From positions 1 to 49,633 of the IMG/VR virus record IMGVR_UViG_3300024509_000024: a stretch of 49,633 nt of DNA. One strand, 5' to 3'. Both the position numbers and the translations under genes were made by a program. Below are positions 19,192-26,936 of this stretch, piece after piece. The stretch's first letter is position 1; each line of letters starts with the position of its first letter. This DNA comes from a virus. Below the pieces are notes generated by a model. That model searched no databases. It was given only the letters and a program-made list of their open reading frames with translations, and was not told the DNA's origin.

Positions 19192-19619
19192 TACATATAG
19201 TTCACTGAATCTTCATTTTCCCTAAATGTCTCGGCCCCGTTTTTATGATGAAAACGTCGGGCCATTTCTGTCTTTGGACTTAGAGTAACAAAGGTCTTGA
19301 CTTCGGGGCTGTTTTCTTTGATGTCTGCCTGTGCTTGTGTGATCAACTCACGACCTGCACCTGCGGCATAGCTCCAAATGGTATAGAACACAGCAGTGGT
19401 AGAGTTTACTGCTAGATTGGCTAGATCATCAACATTCTTAGGAATGTCTGCTAGAAACTTAACACAGGTCACAGCCAAAGGACGGTTTTCTTCATCTTTG
19501 AGTACATAGACCTTGCCGTGTTCGTCAACTCGAAAGTCCGCAGGAATTTCTGGACGCACAGGATCGTCTTTGAGTAGGCTCAATAGTTCTTCGTTGATGG
19601 TGGTGATTTTTTCTAGCAT
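19185..19619 (-). CDS. GNAT-like acyltransferase-fold protein
   Basis: 144 residues. The central and C-terminal region (VYVLKDEENRPLAVTCVKFL, then a small residue-rich loop AAGAGRELITQAQ, then VKTFVTLSPKTEMARRFHHKNGAETF) follows the GNAT pattern, with an AGAGRE acetyl-CoA-type loop and the final Phe-His-x-Lys-Asn-Gly-Ala strand turn. Such proteins are common in marine T4-like phages. The substrate is unknown and the usual RxxGxG/A loop is incomplete. Start ATG 19619 lies four bases from the predicted transcript start. Confidence 0.7.
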   Translation of the reverse strand: MLEKITTINEELLSLLKDDPVRPEIPADFRVDEHGKVYVLKDEENRPLAVTCVKFLADIPKNVDDLANLAVNSTTAVFYTIWSYAAGAGRELITQAQADIKENSPEVKTFVTLSPKTEMARRFHHKNGAETFRENEDSVNYMYH

Positions 19620-19629
19620 GATGTTAATG

Positions 19630-19659
19630 ATTATATAACATTACTTATCATCTTGTCAA
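19630..19659 (-). promoter_or_regulatory. Sigma70 promoter of the GNAT-like gene
   Basis: Minus strand TTGACA, 18 bases, TATAAT. The transcript would carry only about four bases before the ATG. Confidence 0.8.
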
Positions 19660-19674
19660 TAAAACTAGCAGATA

Positions 19675-20568
19675 ATGTTTTACCAGATAAGTATGCTTAT
19701 GACAGAACCGAGATTATTCATTACCGGCGATAGCTTTGCCATATTTCCCAAAGATCCTGATCCAGTGAAAAATTGGGGACTGCTCTTAGCTGACCTGTTG
19801 GGTCAGGAATTAGGACAGACCCTACAGGTGGTCAATAACAGCCTTATGGGCTGTGCTCAAGATTGGAATTGGCTGAGTCTTCAAAATTGGTACGAACATA
19901 CAATCACAGAACATGACTATGTGGTCATAGCTCTAACTCATCCTAGCCGTCAGTGGTTCTTTGAAAACAGCCCTGAAATTGCCAATGCTAATCTAATTGA
20001 TCTAGATCGTTGGGTCACTCGAGAGCAGGCCAAGACCGTAGAGCTGTTTATCAAATACATGCAACGTCCTAGTTTAGATCTAATAGCAGTTCAAAATCGT
20101 TTGGCCTATTTGGCCTATATGACTAGACTTAAGGGTCTAAGGCCGCCTGTGATTATGAAATGTTTTACACAGGAATTTGGACAGGCCAATACGTGGCCAG
20201 ATCTTAAGATTGCTCAGGGTGATCTAATGAACATACAACGTTATGAGTTTGAGGACATAGACATAGATATTCGTTCGGATTTTTGGAAAGGACTAGACAG
20301 CAGGTACAATCATCTGTGTAGATCCAATCACACCATCCTAGCTCAAAAGGTCTTTGACACCCTAACCAAAGGCGCAGAGTTAGATCTTACCACAGGGTTT
20401 ATTCAAGGTCTGCTTAAAAACAATACTCTTGATGACCTAGACTTTGTTCAACGAGAATTGGATTATCCTACGTTTCTAAAAAATCGTGAAAAGCTCAAAA
20501 AGAGCCGTGGTCCAATACTGCCGTGGAAAACCAGAGTTAATATCCAAACCGGACAGGATGATGCTTGA
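19675..20568 (+). CDS. SGNH/GDSL-like hydrolase
   Basis: 297 residues. FITGDSFA near residue 15 is SGNH block I (Gly-Asp-Ser). VVNNSLMGC supplies a block II/III-type Asn, and NHLCRSNHTILAQKVF near residue 220 resembles block V with the His. The last 70 residues are charged and look like a linker. Such proteins in phages may remove acetyl groups from glycans. ATG 19675, 19693 and 19699 are all possible starts; the GDS motif lies close to each, so the exact start is uncertain. Confidence 0.65.
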   Translation: MFYQISMLMTEPRLFITGDSFAIFPKDPDPVKNWGLLLADLLGQELGQTLQVVNNSLMGCAQDWNWLSLQNWYEHTITEHDYVVIALTHPSRQWFFENSPEIANANLIDLDRWVTREQAKTVELFIKYMQRPSLDLIAVQNRLAYLAYMTRLKGLRPPVIMKCFTQEFGQANTWPDLKIAQGDLMNIQRYEFEDIDIDIRSDFWKGLDSRYNHLCRSNHTILAQKVFDTLTKGAELDLTTGFIQGLLKNNTLDDLDFVQRELDYPTFLKNREKLKKSRGPILPWKTRVNIQTGQDDA

Positions 20569-20593
20569 CACCTGCTGTTAATCTTAGTATAAT
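20565..20593 (+). promoter_or_regulatory. Perfect sigma70 promoter of the BI-1 gene
   Basis: TTGACA, 17 bases, TATAAT, overlapping the end of the hydrolase gene. AAGGAGA lies between it and the ATG. It is separated from the main promoter cluster by 4 kb and lacks the spacer TG. Confidence 0.93.
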
Positions 20594-20613
20594 ACATAGA
20601 CAAGGAGACCACA

Positions 20614-21294
20614 ATGTTTGATTCAATTACAACTTATCGTTCAGCTGAAGCTATCAATAGTGCCATGGCCAGTGTTTATAAACACATGGGTCTAGCAGTA
20701 TTGACCAGTATGATCGTTTCATTGTTTGTAGGAACCAATCCTGCACTATTGGCCTTTTTCTTTACAGGCTTTATAAAATGGATTGTTATATTTGCACCGC
20801 TGGTAGCTATTATTGCTCTTAGTATGAATATGGATTCTATGAGCAAGGGCACAGCACAACTAGCTCTACATGGCTTTGCCGCGCTAATGGGCTTGAGCTT
20901 TGCTACTATCTTTGCTGTCTACACTATGGGCAGTATTTTTTCAGCTTTTATGAGTGCCGCAGTATTGTTTGGCGTTATGAGCTTTTATGGTTATTTTACC
21001 AAGAAGAGTTTAGATAGCCTAGGCCAGTTTATGTTCATAGGCCTAATTGCCATTATCATTGCTAGTCTAATCAATATCTTTATTGGCAGCACCTTAATGC
21101 AAATGGTTATTTCGGCTATTGCTGTTATTATCTTTCTAGGCCTTACTGCCTACGACACACAAAAGATTCGAGAAATGGTCAGCTATGATACAGCGGAAGG
21201 CAATGCTGAAATTGTTGGCGCACTAACTCTGTATCTTGATTTTATTAATCTTTTCCTAAATCTTCTACAACTATTTGGCGGTAGAAAAGATTGA
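20614..21294 (+). CDS. Bax inhibitor-1 / YccA-family membrane protein
   Basis: 226 residues with about seven hydrophobic spans. The C-terminal signature GLTAYDTQKIREM and YLDFINLFLNLLQLFG, with the two conserved Asp, is that of the BI-1 (TMBIM) family; the length matches bacterial YccA/YbhL (about 220-235). E. coli YccA binds and inhibits the membrane protease FtsH, so a phage copy could protect phage proteins or ease membrane stress. That role is inference. It has its own strong promoter. Confidence 0.92.
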   Translation: MFDSITTYRSAEAINSAMASVYKHMGLAVLTSMIVSLFVGTNPALLAFFFTGFIKWIVIFAPLVAIIALSMNMDSMSKGTAQLALHGFAALMGLSFATIFAVYTMGSIFSAFMSAAVLFGVMSFYGYFTKKSLDSLGQFMFIGLIAIIIASLINIFIGSTLMQMVISAIAVIIFLGLTAYDTQKIREMVSYDTAEGNAEIVGALTLYLDFINLFLNLLQLFGGRKD

Positions 21295-21854
21295 ACGAAT
21301 ATGTTTTATTCCCTACAATAGTTAGGGAATACGATTTCAGCAAGGACCCAGATTTTCATGTCCTTGCTGATTTTGTTTCTAAACAAAAAACAGAACCACA
21401 TAGACTAGTAGGCTGGGCAGAAAGCAGTTACGGTGTAGGCCGTAGTCTTTTTGATAATTTTATTCTCAAAGGCATACGACAAAAACTACAGGCCGCTGTT
21501 GATGCATATATCATTGAACTTGGTATAGCACCAGTTAAAATAACCAATAGTTGGTTTAATAAACTAGGTCAACATCAACGTGTAGAAACTCATAGACATG
21601 AATTAAGTGTTGTGTCAGGAGCATTCTATGTTCATGCAGATCCCGGTAGTGTGGGACTAAAATTATTCAGTCCTTTGGCACAACTTCGTATGTACGAACA
21701 GATTGTAAATCACAATGCTGTTAATGCTAATTTTATTGAAATGGAATGTTGTACAGGTCAGCTAATTTTATTTCCTAGCTGGATAGAACACGGAACCGAT
21801 AATAATCAAACCGATAGTAGAATTACGGTTAGTTTTAATACAGAATATTGTTAG
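21291..21854 (+). CDS. 2OG-Fe(II) oxygenase, TIGR02466-like
   Basis: 187 residues from TTG 21291, overlapping the BI-1 stop by four bases; no in-frame ATG is near. SWFNKLGQHQRVETHRHELSVVSGAFYVH is the family's Trp...His-x-His region with the Ser-Gly-x-x-Tyr-Val strand, and LILFPSWIEHGT...RITVSFN carries the distal His and Arg. Common in T4-like aquatic phages; substrate unknown. Its 3' end overlaps the convergent nucleotidyltransferase by 20 bases. Confidence 0.8.
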   Translation: MNEYVLFPTIVREYDFSKDPDFHVLADFVSKQKTEPHRLVGWAESSYGVGRSLFDNFILKGIRQKLQAAVDAYIIELGIAPVKITNSWFNKLGQHQRVETHRHELSVVSGAFYVHADPGSVGLKLFSPLAQLRMYEQIVNHNAVNANFIEMECCTGQLILFPSWIEHGTDNNQTDSRITVSFNTEYC

Positions 21855-22545
21855 TCTGTTCTAGACTAAGTTCTTGATCTTCTAATTCACGAATCTTTTC
21901 AGTAATCTCGTCAATAAGACCTAGGTTACGTAGAATCTTAAAAACTAGATTTTCCACAGACCATTCTCCGGCACGCTCAAGTCCGGCCTTTCTCATAGTA
22001 GTAATTTTTTCTTTTACTGCTCTAAGTTTTTCTAGATCCTTAGAAACCATCGCTTCTTCAATGGCTTTCATTATACCATCTTTCTTTGCTTCCACGGCAG
22101 CATCGTCTACTTCCGGCTTGACCTTCTTTGGTTCTACCAGCCATTGACCTTTAGCTATGCTATACACTCCTGTGCTGTGGTGCGGCTCATCTTCTCCTTG
22201 AACATAACATTCAACTGGAAGACCTTTGATAGTGATAGTGTGTTGTTCTGCCCAAAGTGCCTTTTTGGCGCTGTATAATTCTCGTTCGTCGTCCGTTGGA
22301 GAACCTTTGACAATGACATGAAGATCTAGGTCAGAATGTTTAGTCCAGGTATAATTTGCATTAGATCCTGTTATGGTATAATCAACAATATCTAGATCCA
22401 CTCCAACAAAATCTACAAAGGCTTTGGCAATGTCCATTAGTTTGGCTTCAACTTCTAGATCTAATGAATCACCGTCCCATATTCTAGGATTTAATCTTTT
22501 ATTGACCGTAACAACAGAAGATGCTGTAAACTCACGTAACTTCAT
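21835..22545 (-). CDS. Phage nucleotidyltransferase-fold protein
   Basis: 236 residues. GSNANYTWTKHSDLDLH near residue 60 is the Gly-Ser...Asp-x-Asp signature of the polymerase-beta-type nucleotidyltransferase fold, and a third acidic site may lie in LPVECYVQ. The C-terminal half is helical and Lys/Glu-rich. Similar proteins occur in cyanophages and pelagiphages, substrate unknown. The N terminus MKLREF resembles those of the two upstream proteins (see findings). GGAG five bases before the ATG. Confidence 0.82.
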   Translation of the reverse strand: MKLREFTASSVVTVNKRLNPRIWDGDSLDLEVEAKLMDIAKAFVDFVGVDLDIVDYTITGSNANYTWTKHSDLDLHVIVKGSPTDDERELYSAKKALWAEQHTITIKGLPVECYVQGEDEPHHSTGVYSIAKGQWLVEPKKVKPEVDDAAVEAKKDGIMKAIEEAMVSKDLEKLRAVKEKITTMRKAGLERAGEWSVENLVFKILRNLGLIDEITEKIRELEDQELSLEQTNNILY

Positions 22546-22944
22546 TTAAACTCCAAATCGATTACGTTTTTTTGTTGCAACAGGACTGCTCTTATTGACG
22601 TCTTTGGTTTCATGACTACCTGTTGATGTAATTTGTTTTTTAGCACTAGAACTTAAACCAATTTGATTTAATGCATCATCAATAATATCTTTGGTTGTGT
22701 TAGTATAACTAATAACAATAGCGTTTTCACCCCAAGGACTTTTTGCTTGAAACGTATCTCTTTTAATAACGTCGTCTTTGGCTTTATTTGCTCGAGCATT
22801 TGCTAAAGCAACACCAAATCGGTATTGCTTATATGGGTCTTGATTAGGTAGAGCAGGAATAACAAATGCGCTTGGAATCGCTTCCGCGACATCGTCTTCC
22901 ATGCCATTCTCTCTAGACTCTTGAATAAATTCTTTAGCTCTCAT
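22546..22944 (-). CDS. Probable virion-internal protein with EFI-type N terminus
   Basis: 132 residues from ATG 22944, which overlaps the preceding stop (TAATG); a TTG four codons earlier has no advantage. After MRAKEFIQES, the pattern Y-K-Q-YRFGVALANARA and SPWGENAIVISYTN, then DIIDDALNQIG, recalls a family widespread in T4-like aquatic phages and listed as structural. The basic tail ends KKRNRFGV. The start resembles the capsid-targeting sequence of T4 internal proteins. Confidence 0.65.
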   Translation of the reverse strand: MRAKEFIQESRENGMEDDVAEAIPSAFVIPALPNQDPYKQYRFGVALANARANKAKDDVIKRDTFQAKSPWGENAIVISYTNTTKDIIDDALNQIGLSSSAKKQITSTGSHETKDVNKSSPVATKKRNRFGV

Positions 22945-23570
22945 TAGCAGTTCCAACGTCTACGTGCTTTACAGATTGCCTTATCTGGAGTTTTCGAACA
23001 ATCAATGTGATGCATTTTCTTTTGACCGGCTGATCTTGAGCAATAGCTCTTACGACGTTTGCTGGCCTTAGAACCTTTTTTAAGTTTACTTGGTTTGGTA
23101 GTTACAGCAGTTTTTAATTTGCTGCCTGGATGTTCTCTACGATAAGCATTAACAGCTTTTTTGCTCATGCCATCGGTTTTGTCTTTCTTGTTGACTTTTT
23201 GCCAATCTTCTAATACAGGTTGTGTAACTGCAAACACATATAATTCGTCATCAGTTAGAGATTCTAAATCTTCCCATACTAGATCAACATCAACTTGATT
23301 ATGTTCTGCAATTCTAGAAATGATAGATTCGATTAAATCAAATTCTTGTTCTAGACTTTCATTTTTAGGTTTTTTGCCTTGCTTTTTCATATTGACAGCA
23401 ATAGCTGCCTGTTGTGCCGGGCTACCTGCTTCATCGACACTTTCGTTAGGAACGCAATTATTAACACGAACACCACCTTTAATTTTGGTGCCCTCTTTGT
23501 GCTTGCCTTTCCAACATTTAGCGTCTAAACGTTGTTTTATAGCTTCTGTAATAAATTCTTGTGCTCGCAT
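22944..23570 (-). CDS. Phage protein with CWxGK and terminal Cys motifs
   Basis: 208 residues. MRAQEFITEA is close to the T4 internal-protein leader. CWKGKHKEGTKIKGG with VNNCVP, and the C-terminal KSYCSRSAGQKKMHHIDCS then KARRRWNC, are patterns that recur in marine T4-like phages (DUF6321-like tail). Strongly basic overall. Likely packaged with or bound to DNA, but this is inference. The ATG region carries an ATAGTGTA/TACACTAT hairpin. Confidence 0.68.
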   Translation of the reverse strand: MRAQEFITEAIKQRLDAKCWKGKHKEGTKIKGGVRVNNCVPNESVDEAGSPAQQAAIAVNMKKQGKKPKNESLEQEFDLIESIISRIAEHNQVDVDLVWEDLESLTDDELYVFAVTQPVLEDWQKVNKKDKTDGMSKKAVNAYRREHPGSKLKTAVTTKPSKLKKGSKASKRRKSYCSRSAGQKKMHHIDCSKTPDKAICKARRRWNC

Positions 23571-23595
23571 AGTGTAAATCCGATTAATACACTAT
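23569..23595. promoter_or_regulatory. Hairpin on a start codon
   Basis: ATAGTGTA (23569-23576) pairs with TACACTAT (23588-23595) over an 11-base loop. On the minus strand the right arm covers the ATG of the 23570 gene and could hide it. The loop contains AATCCGATT, also present in copy B at 13306-13314. Confidence 0.5.
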
Positions 23596-23837
23596 TTAGC
23601 CCATCTTAGGTGATACTCTACTTCTATTTTAGAATCGTAAAATTCTACTACAAGTGCAAGATTTTCAGCTATTTTTTCAACAACTAATTGACACTTTGTT
23701 TTGGGCTGAGCTAAAATCCATTCTAAATGATCTACACCAATCAGCTTTTGTATTTTAGGCCAATCTATATCAATGTTGCCAACAACTTCAATATCTGGGG
23801 ACGACCACTCTGCTAGAGTAACTTTAGTATGTTTCAT
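23592..23837 (-). CDS. 81-residue protein, unknown
   Basis: ATG 23837 lies inside the end of the helicase gene, with GAAG upstream. Alternating strands and short helix (IDWPKIQKLIGVDHLEWILAQPKTKCQLVVEKIAEN, split by turns). Small, soluble, no family recognised. Downstream partner of the replicative helicase. Confidence 0.65.
   Translation of the reverse strand: MKHTKVTLAEWSSPDIEVVGNIDIDWPKIQKLIGVDHLEWILAQPKTKCQLVVEKIAENLALVVEFYDSKIEVEYHLRWAK
23593..23600 (-). promoter_or_regulatory. Late-type box GCTAAATA
   Basis: Core TAAATA, 22 bases before the ATG at 23570, consistent with late expression of virion genes. Confidence 0.4.
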
Positions 23838-25269
23838 CTTCAGAGCTCATCGAATTTAAAATCTCACGCAATTTTGTAGATTCGACATTAGCTCTTACTT
23901 TACCCAAACTTGCACCTTGTGTAGGATCTGTAATAACTCCATCACTATCTACGTTCTTTGGTGCTTGTACGGTTGTTCTTGATTTGATAGATTCGATAAT
24001 ACTAGAACTTCCTCTACTTGCCCCTGCGTGTTCTTGTTCGTCTTCTGGTAGATCAGAAATCTTTAAACTTTCTAGATTAAATTCTAAATCTACCTTCATA
24101 CCAACACCGCTAGAACTACGTGTTTTCATAAGTTGAATTTGATAGCGTCCACGTTCACGCATAGCACGTGATGTAAAAATACCAAACACATTATCTGCGG
24201 TTTGAATTTTACTTAAACCACCTGAAATATGTGAATGATCAAATTCTACTTCTTCAACAGCGCCACGATTCAACTGACTCGCAGTTACAAGTATACAATT
24301 CTTTTCTACTGCTAGATTACGCAATTCTTCCGATACATATTTGTCTTTAATAAACAAATCTGCTGGACTAATTTTCTTACTCATAGGCATTAATAAGTCT
24401 AGATAGTCAACTAACAATACATCAACTTTTCTGCCTGTTTTAATTTCAAATTCTTTTAGATATGCTCTCAGATCGTTTGCAGTTTTACCAGAAGGCATAT
24501 ATTTGATTTGCAATGCTCCAGATTTCTTTCCAATGATCTTAACTTTCATTTCAACATCGTCAAGATCTTTAAAAATTTCTTTTGTTGGAATTCCAGTTGT
24601 CATTGCATCAATACGCATAGCAACTAAATCTTCCGAAAGTTCTAATGTTAGGTACACGACGTTAAGTCCTTGCAAACACCAATTAACACCTAAGTTTGCC
24701 AAGAACAAAGATTTACCTGCACCCGAACCACCGGCAAAAATATTCAACTCTCCGCGGTTCATTCCACCAAACAATTTACGATCAAGACTTGGCCAACCTG
24801 TGCTAATTTGTCCGTTCTTATCTTTAATTTTTAATAAACGAGCTCTCGGGTCTGCAAAATAATCAGTGCCCATATCTTTAGTTAAAGATATTTGAACTGC
24901 TTCTTTAATCTTCGTTTCAACCTGACCGTAGTCTTTCTTTTCTAATAAATCTGCTGAGTCAATGATTGCACGTTCAAGCGCCTTGTGCCTAGTAAAAGAC
25001 TCGAATTCATCCATTAGCCATTCGTTGTGACCTTCTTTTATATCTTCAGGTTTTTTAAGATCTATCCTGCAACTTGCATTAACCATTTCATAGTCAGGCA
25101 ATACAGCATATTCTTTTGCATACACATTGATAAATTCTGCTGCATCTTGTAACTTTCGATCAAACAATGTGTGATCAAAGATACCTTGACAACGAACAAA
25201 TACTTCTGCATCTGCAAGCATCAACTCGAGATATAATTTTTGTACTTCGTAATCGTATGTTTTTATCAT
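23824..25269 (-). CDS. gp41: Replicative DNA helicase, T4 gp41/DnaB type
   Basis: 481 residues. Walker A GGSGAGKS at 180-187; Walker B VLLVDYLD at 284-291; SQLNRGAVEEVEFDHSHISGG supplies motif H3/H4 with the Gln sensor. The N-terminal 130 residues are helical, as in the primase-interacting domain of DnaB helicases. Length fits T4 gp41 (475). It would unwind DNA at the fork together with gp61 encoded nearby. The acidic tail overlaps the next gene by 14 bases. Confidence 0.94.
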   Translation of the reverse strand: MIKTYDYEVQKLYLELMLADAEVFVRCQGIFDHTLFDRKLQDAAEFINVYAKEYAVLPDYEMVNASCRIDLKKPEDIKEGHNEWLMDEFESFTRHKALERAIIDSADLLEKKDYGQVETKIKEAVQISLTKDMGTDYFADPRARLLKIKDKNGQISTGWPSLDRKLFGGMNRGELNIFAGGSGAGKSLFLANLGVNWCLQGLNVVYLTLELSEDLVAMRIDAMTTGIPTKEIFKDLDDVEMKVKIIGKKSGALQIKYMPSGKTANDLRAYLKEFEIKTGRKVDVLLVDYLDLLMPMSKKISPADLFIKDKYVSEELRNLAVEKNCILVTASQLNRGAVEEVEFDHSHISGGLSKIQTADNVFGIFTSRAMRERGRYQIQLMKTRSSSGVGMKVDLEFNLESLKISDLPEDEQEHAGASRGSSSIIESIKSRTTVQAPKNVDSDGVITDPTQGASLGKVRANVESTKLREILNSMSSEDETY

Positions 25270-25871
25270 CTTATAATTTTATAATCTACAACAATGCATC
25301 GTCTCGGTGTTGACTTTACCGGATATACACCATGTAAGACACTTCCTGTCATTAAAATACAACGCCCTTCTTTAGGCATTAATGTTTTATAAATCGTTTC
25401 CTCACCACCTGCTATTACAGCAAAAATAGAACCCCACGCTGATTCTTTTGGCGGATCTTGCGGTTTATAATGATATAAATTATCAAGATAAATGACCTGC
25501 GTAACACAATCGCTATCATGATTATGCATACTTTGCCATCCGTTTTCTTGATAGTCCATATACCACGCAATAGTTGGCTGAATATTTAAATTCAACTCGT
25601 GATCAAATAATGTCTTTTTAGTCCATTCAAAAAGTTTTTCCTGAATGTTTTGCCAATTATTATGTGGTTTAAAATTGCCTGAAAATTGCCTATGATAAAA
25701 TGTTTCTGATAATTTATTATCGCACCAAAGTGGATACTGCCTGGCATTGACTGCTACGGTTTCTTTGCTATATTCTTTTGTTTCATCTAAATCTGTTGTT
25801 AATACAAATAGTTCTTTGTAATTGGGATAAAATGAATCAACAAGCCATTGTGTTCCACTAACATATTTCAT
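25266..25871 (-). CDS. 2OG-Fe(II) oxygenase-like protein
   Basis: 201 residues from ATG 25871; GTG 25886, overlapping the upstream stop, would add five residues and is nearly as likely. MHNHDSD near residue 115 gives the His-x-Asp ligands, MTGSVLHGVYPV the distal His and RRCIVVDYKI the Arg. Third oxygenase of the window and different in sequence from the others. It sits between helicase and carbamoyltransferase; substrate unknown. Confidence 0.75.
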   Translation of the reverse strand: MKYVSGTQWLVDSFYPNYKELFVLTTDLDETKEYSKETVAVNARQYPLWCDNKLSETFYHRQFSGNFKPHNNWQNIQEKLFEWTKKTLFDHELNLNIQPTIAWYMDYQENGWQSMHNHDSDCVTQVIYLDNLYHYKPQDPPKESAWGSIFAVIAGGEETIYKTLMPKEGRCILMTGSVLHGVYPVKSTPRRCIVVDYKIIR

Positions 25872-25878
25872 AACTTTA

Positions 25879-26823
25879 TTATACACGAACCTCTATGTGT
25901 TTTACAACCCCAAGGTTAGCATTCCAGACTCGTTGCTTGGTATGATATAATACAGCACCGATACTACTACTAGGATCACCAGGTTGTGGCAGGCTCCAAA
26001 TATAGTTAAACTTTGGCTCTACTACTGATTTATTTGTTTTACTATTCATCGCGCAACCGCCCATGTATACTAGACAATCAGTACCTGTTAGATCTTTGGC
26101 TTTTTTCATAACCATATCAACTTGTTCAGTAAACACTTCTTGAACAGCGGCAGCTATGTGATATTTGTTTTCTTCTGTAACTTCAAACGGCCAATCCCAA
26201 ATACCTTTATGCATGTTTTTATATGCAGTTACTAAAGTTCCCATATATTCTTTTACAGCAAAATAATATTTGTTAGGATCTCCCTTATCGGAATCTTGTT
26301 GTAATAAAAATTCATCTTGAACCGGTTTGTAACCAATAAGTTCTGTGAATGCAGAATAAAATAATCCTAGGCTATTAGGATAATCTTTATGCCAAACTTT
26401 TTTAATTTCTCCGTGCTTACCTTCCCAGATACTAGCACATTCCCACTCACCTATAGCATCAAGGACTACAATTGCACAATGATTAAAGGGACTGGTATAA
26501 TATCCGGCAGCAGCATGGCTAGCATGATGTGGGGTATAATGAATCTTTGCATAGTCGGCTCTAATTTGTCTAATATAATTTGATGGTAATGCAGAAAAAT
26601 CAAACACTCTATTCCATTGACCTGCATAGGCCTGGCGTGTTTTCTTAACCCAGGGGCGTTCATACCAAAAAATATTATCCGGAGTCCCTACATCAAGAGC
26701 CTTCCTGATAGTGCTACTTTCTAGTGTATCAGATTTATCGAATGTGTTCGAAACAAATTCGTTATTTTTAAACACGGCTAGACTCGAGCCGTGATTGAGT
26801 GCGTTAATTCCCCAATTAATCAT
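25879..26823 (-). CDS. Carbamoyltransferase, N-terminal domain only
   Basis: 314 residues. HHASHAAAGYYTS carries the His-x3-His metal site of the NodU/CmcH (TobZ) Kae1-like domain, and GGCAMNSKTN its nucleotide loop. Family members are about 550-600 residues with a second carbamoyl-transfer domain that is absent here. The catalytic chemistry of the first domain (carbamoyl-AMP formation) may be all that is kept, or a partner supplies the rest. ATGA overlap with the upstream small gene. Confidence 0.85.
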   Translation of the reverse strand: MINWGINALNHGSSLAVFKNNEFVSNTFDKSDTLESSTIRKALDVGTPDNIFWYERPWVKKTRQAYAGQWNRVFDFSALPSNYIRQIRADYAKIHYTPHHASHAAAGYYTSPFNHCAIVVLDAIGEWECASIWEGKHGEIKKVWHKDYPNSLGLFYSAFTELIGYKPVQDEFLLQQDSDKGDPNKYYFAVKEYMGTLVTAYKNMHKGIWDWPFEVTEENKYHIAAAVQEVFTEQVDMVMKKAKDLTGTDCLVYMGGCAMNSKTNKSVVEPKFNYIWSLPQPGDPSSSIGAVLYHTKQRVWNANLGVVKHIEVRV

Positions 26824-26936
26824 TTGTAGATAAACGGATCACGTTTTCTCAGTTCAGCAAGACGTTTTTTCCATGCCTTGTGTTCTTGATATTTCCTCCA
26901 GGGAAATGTAATAAAATCAATTATTGTTTTCAGCAT
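26820..26936 (-). CDS. 38-residue basic protein
   Basis: ATG 26936 inside the end of the primase gene; the stop overlaps the carbamoyltransferase start (ATGA). The product is one amphipathic basic helix ending RKRDPFIYK, a C-terminal pattern I recall from other aquatic T4-like phages. The exact fit between two larger genes supports it. Function unknown. Confidence 0.6.
   Translation of the reverse strand: MLKTIIDFITFPWRKYQEHKAWKKRLAELRKRDPFIYK

Noticed and set aside
24503-24862. 119-codon plus-strand open frame opposite the helicase
   Set aside because: The helicase motifs are on the other strand; no signals support this frame.
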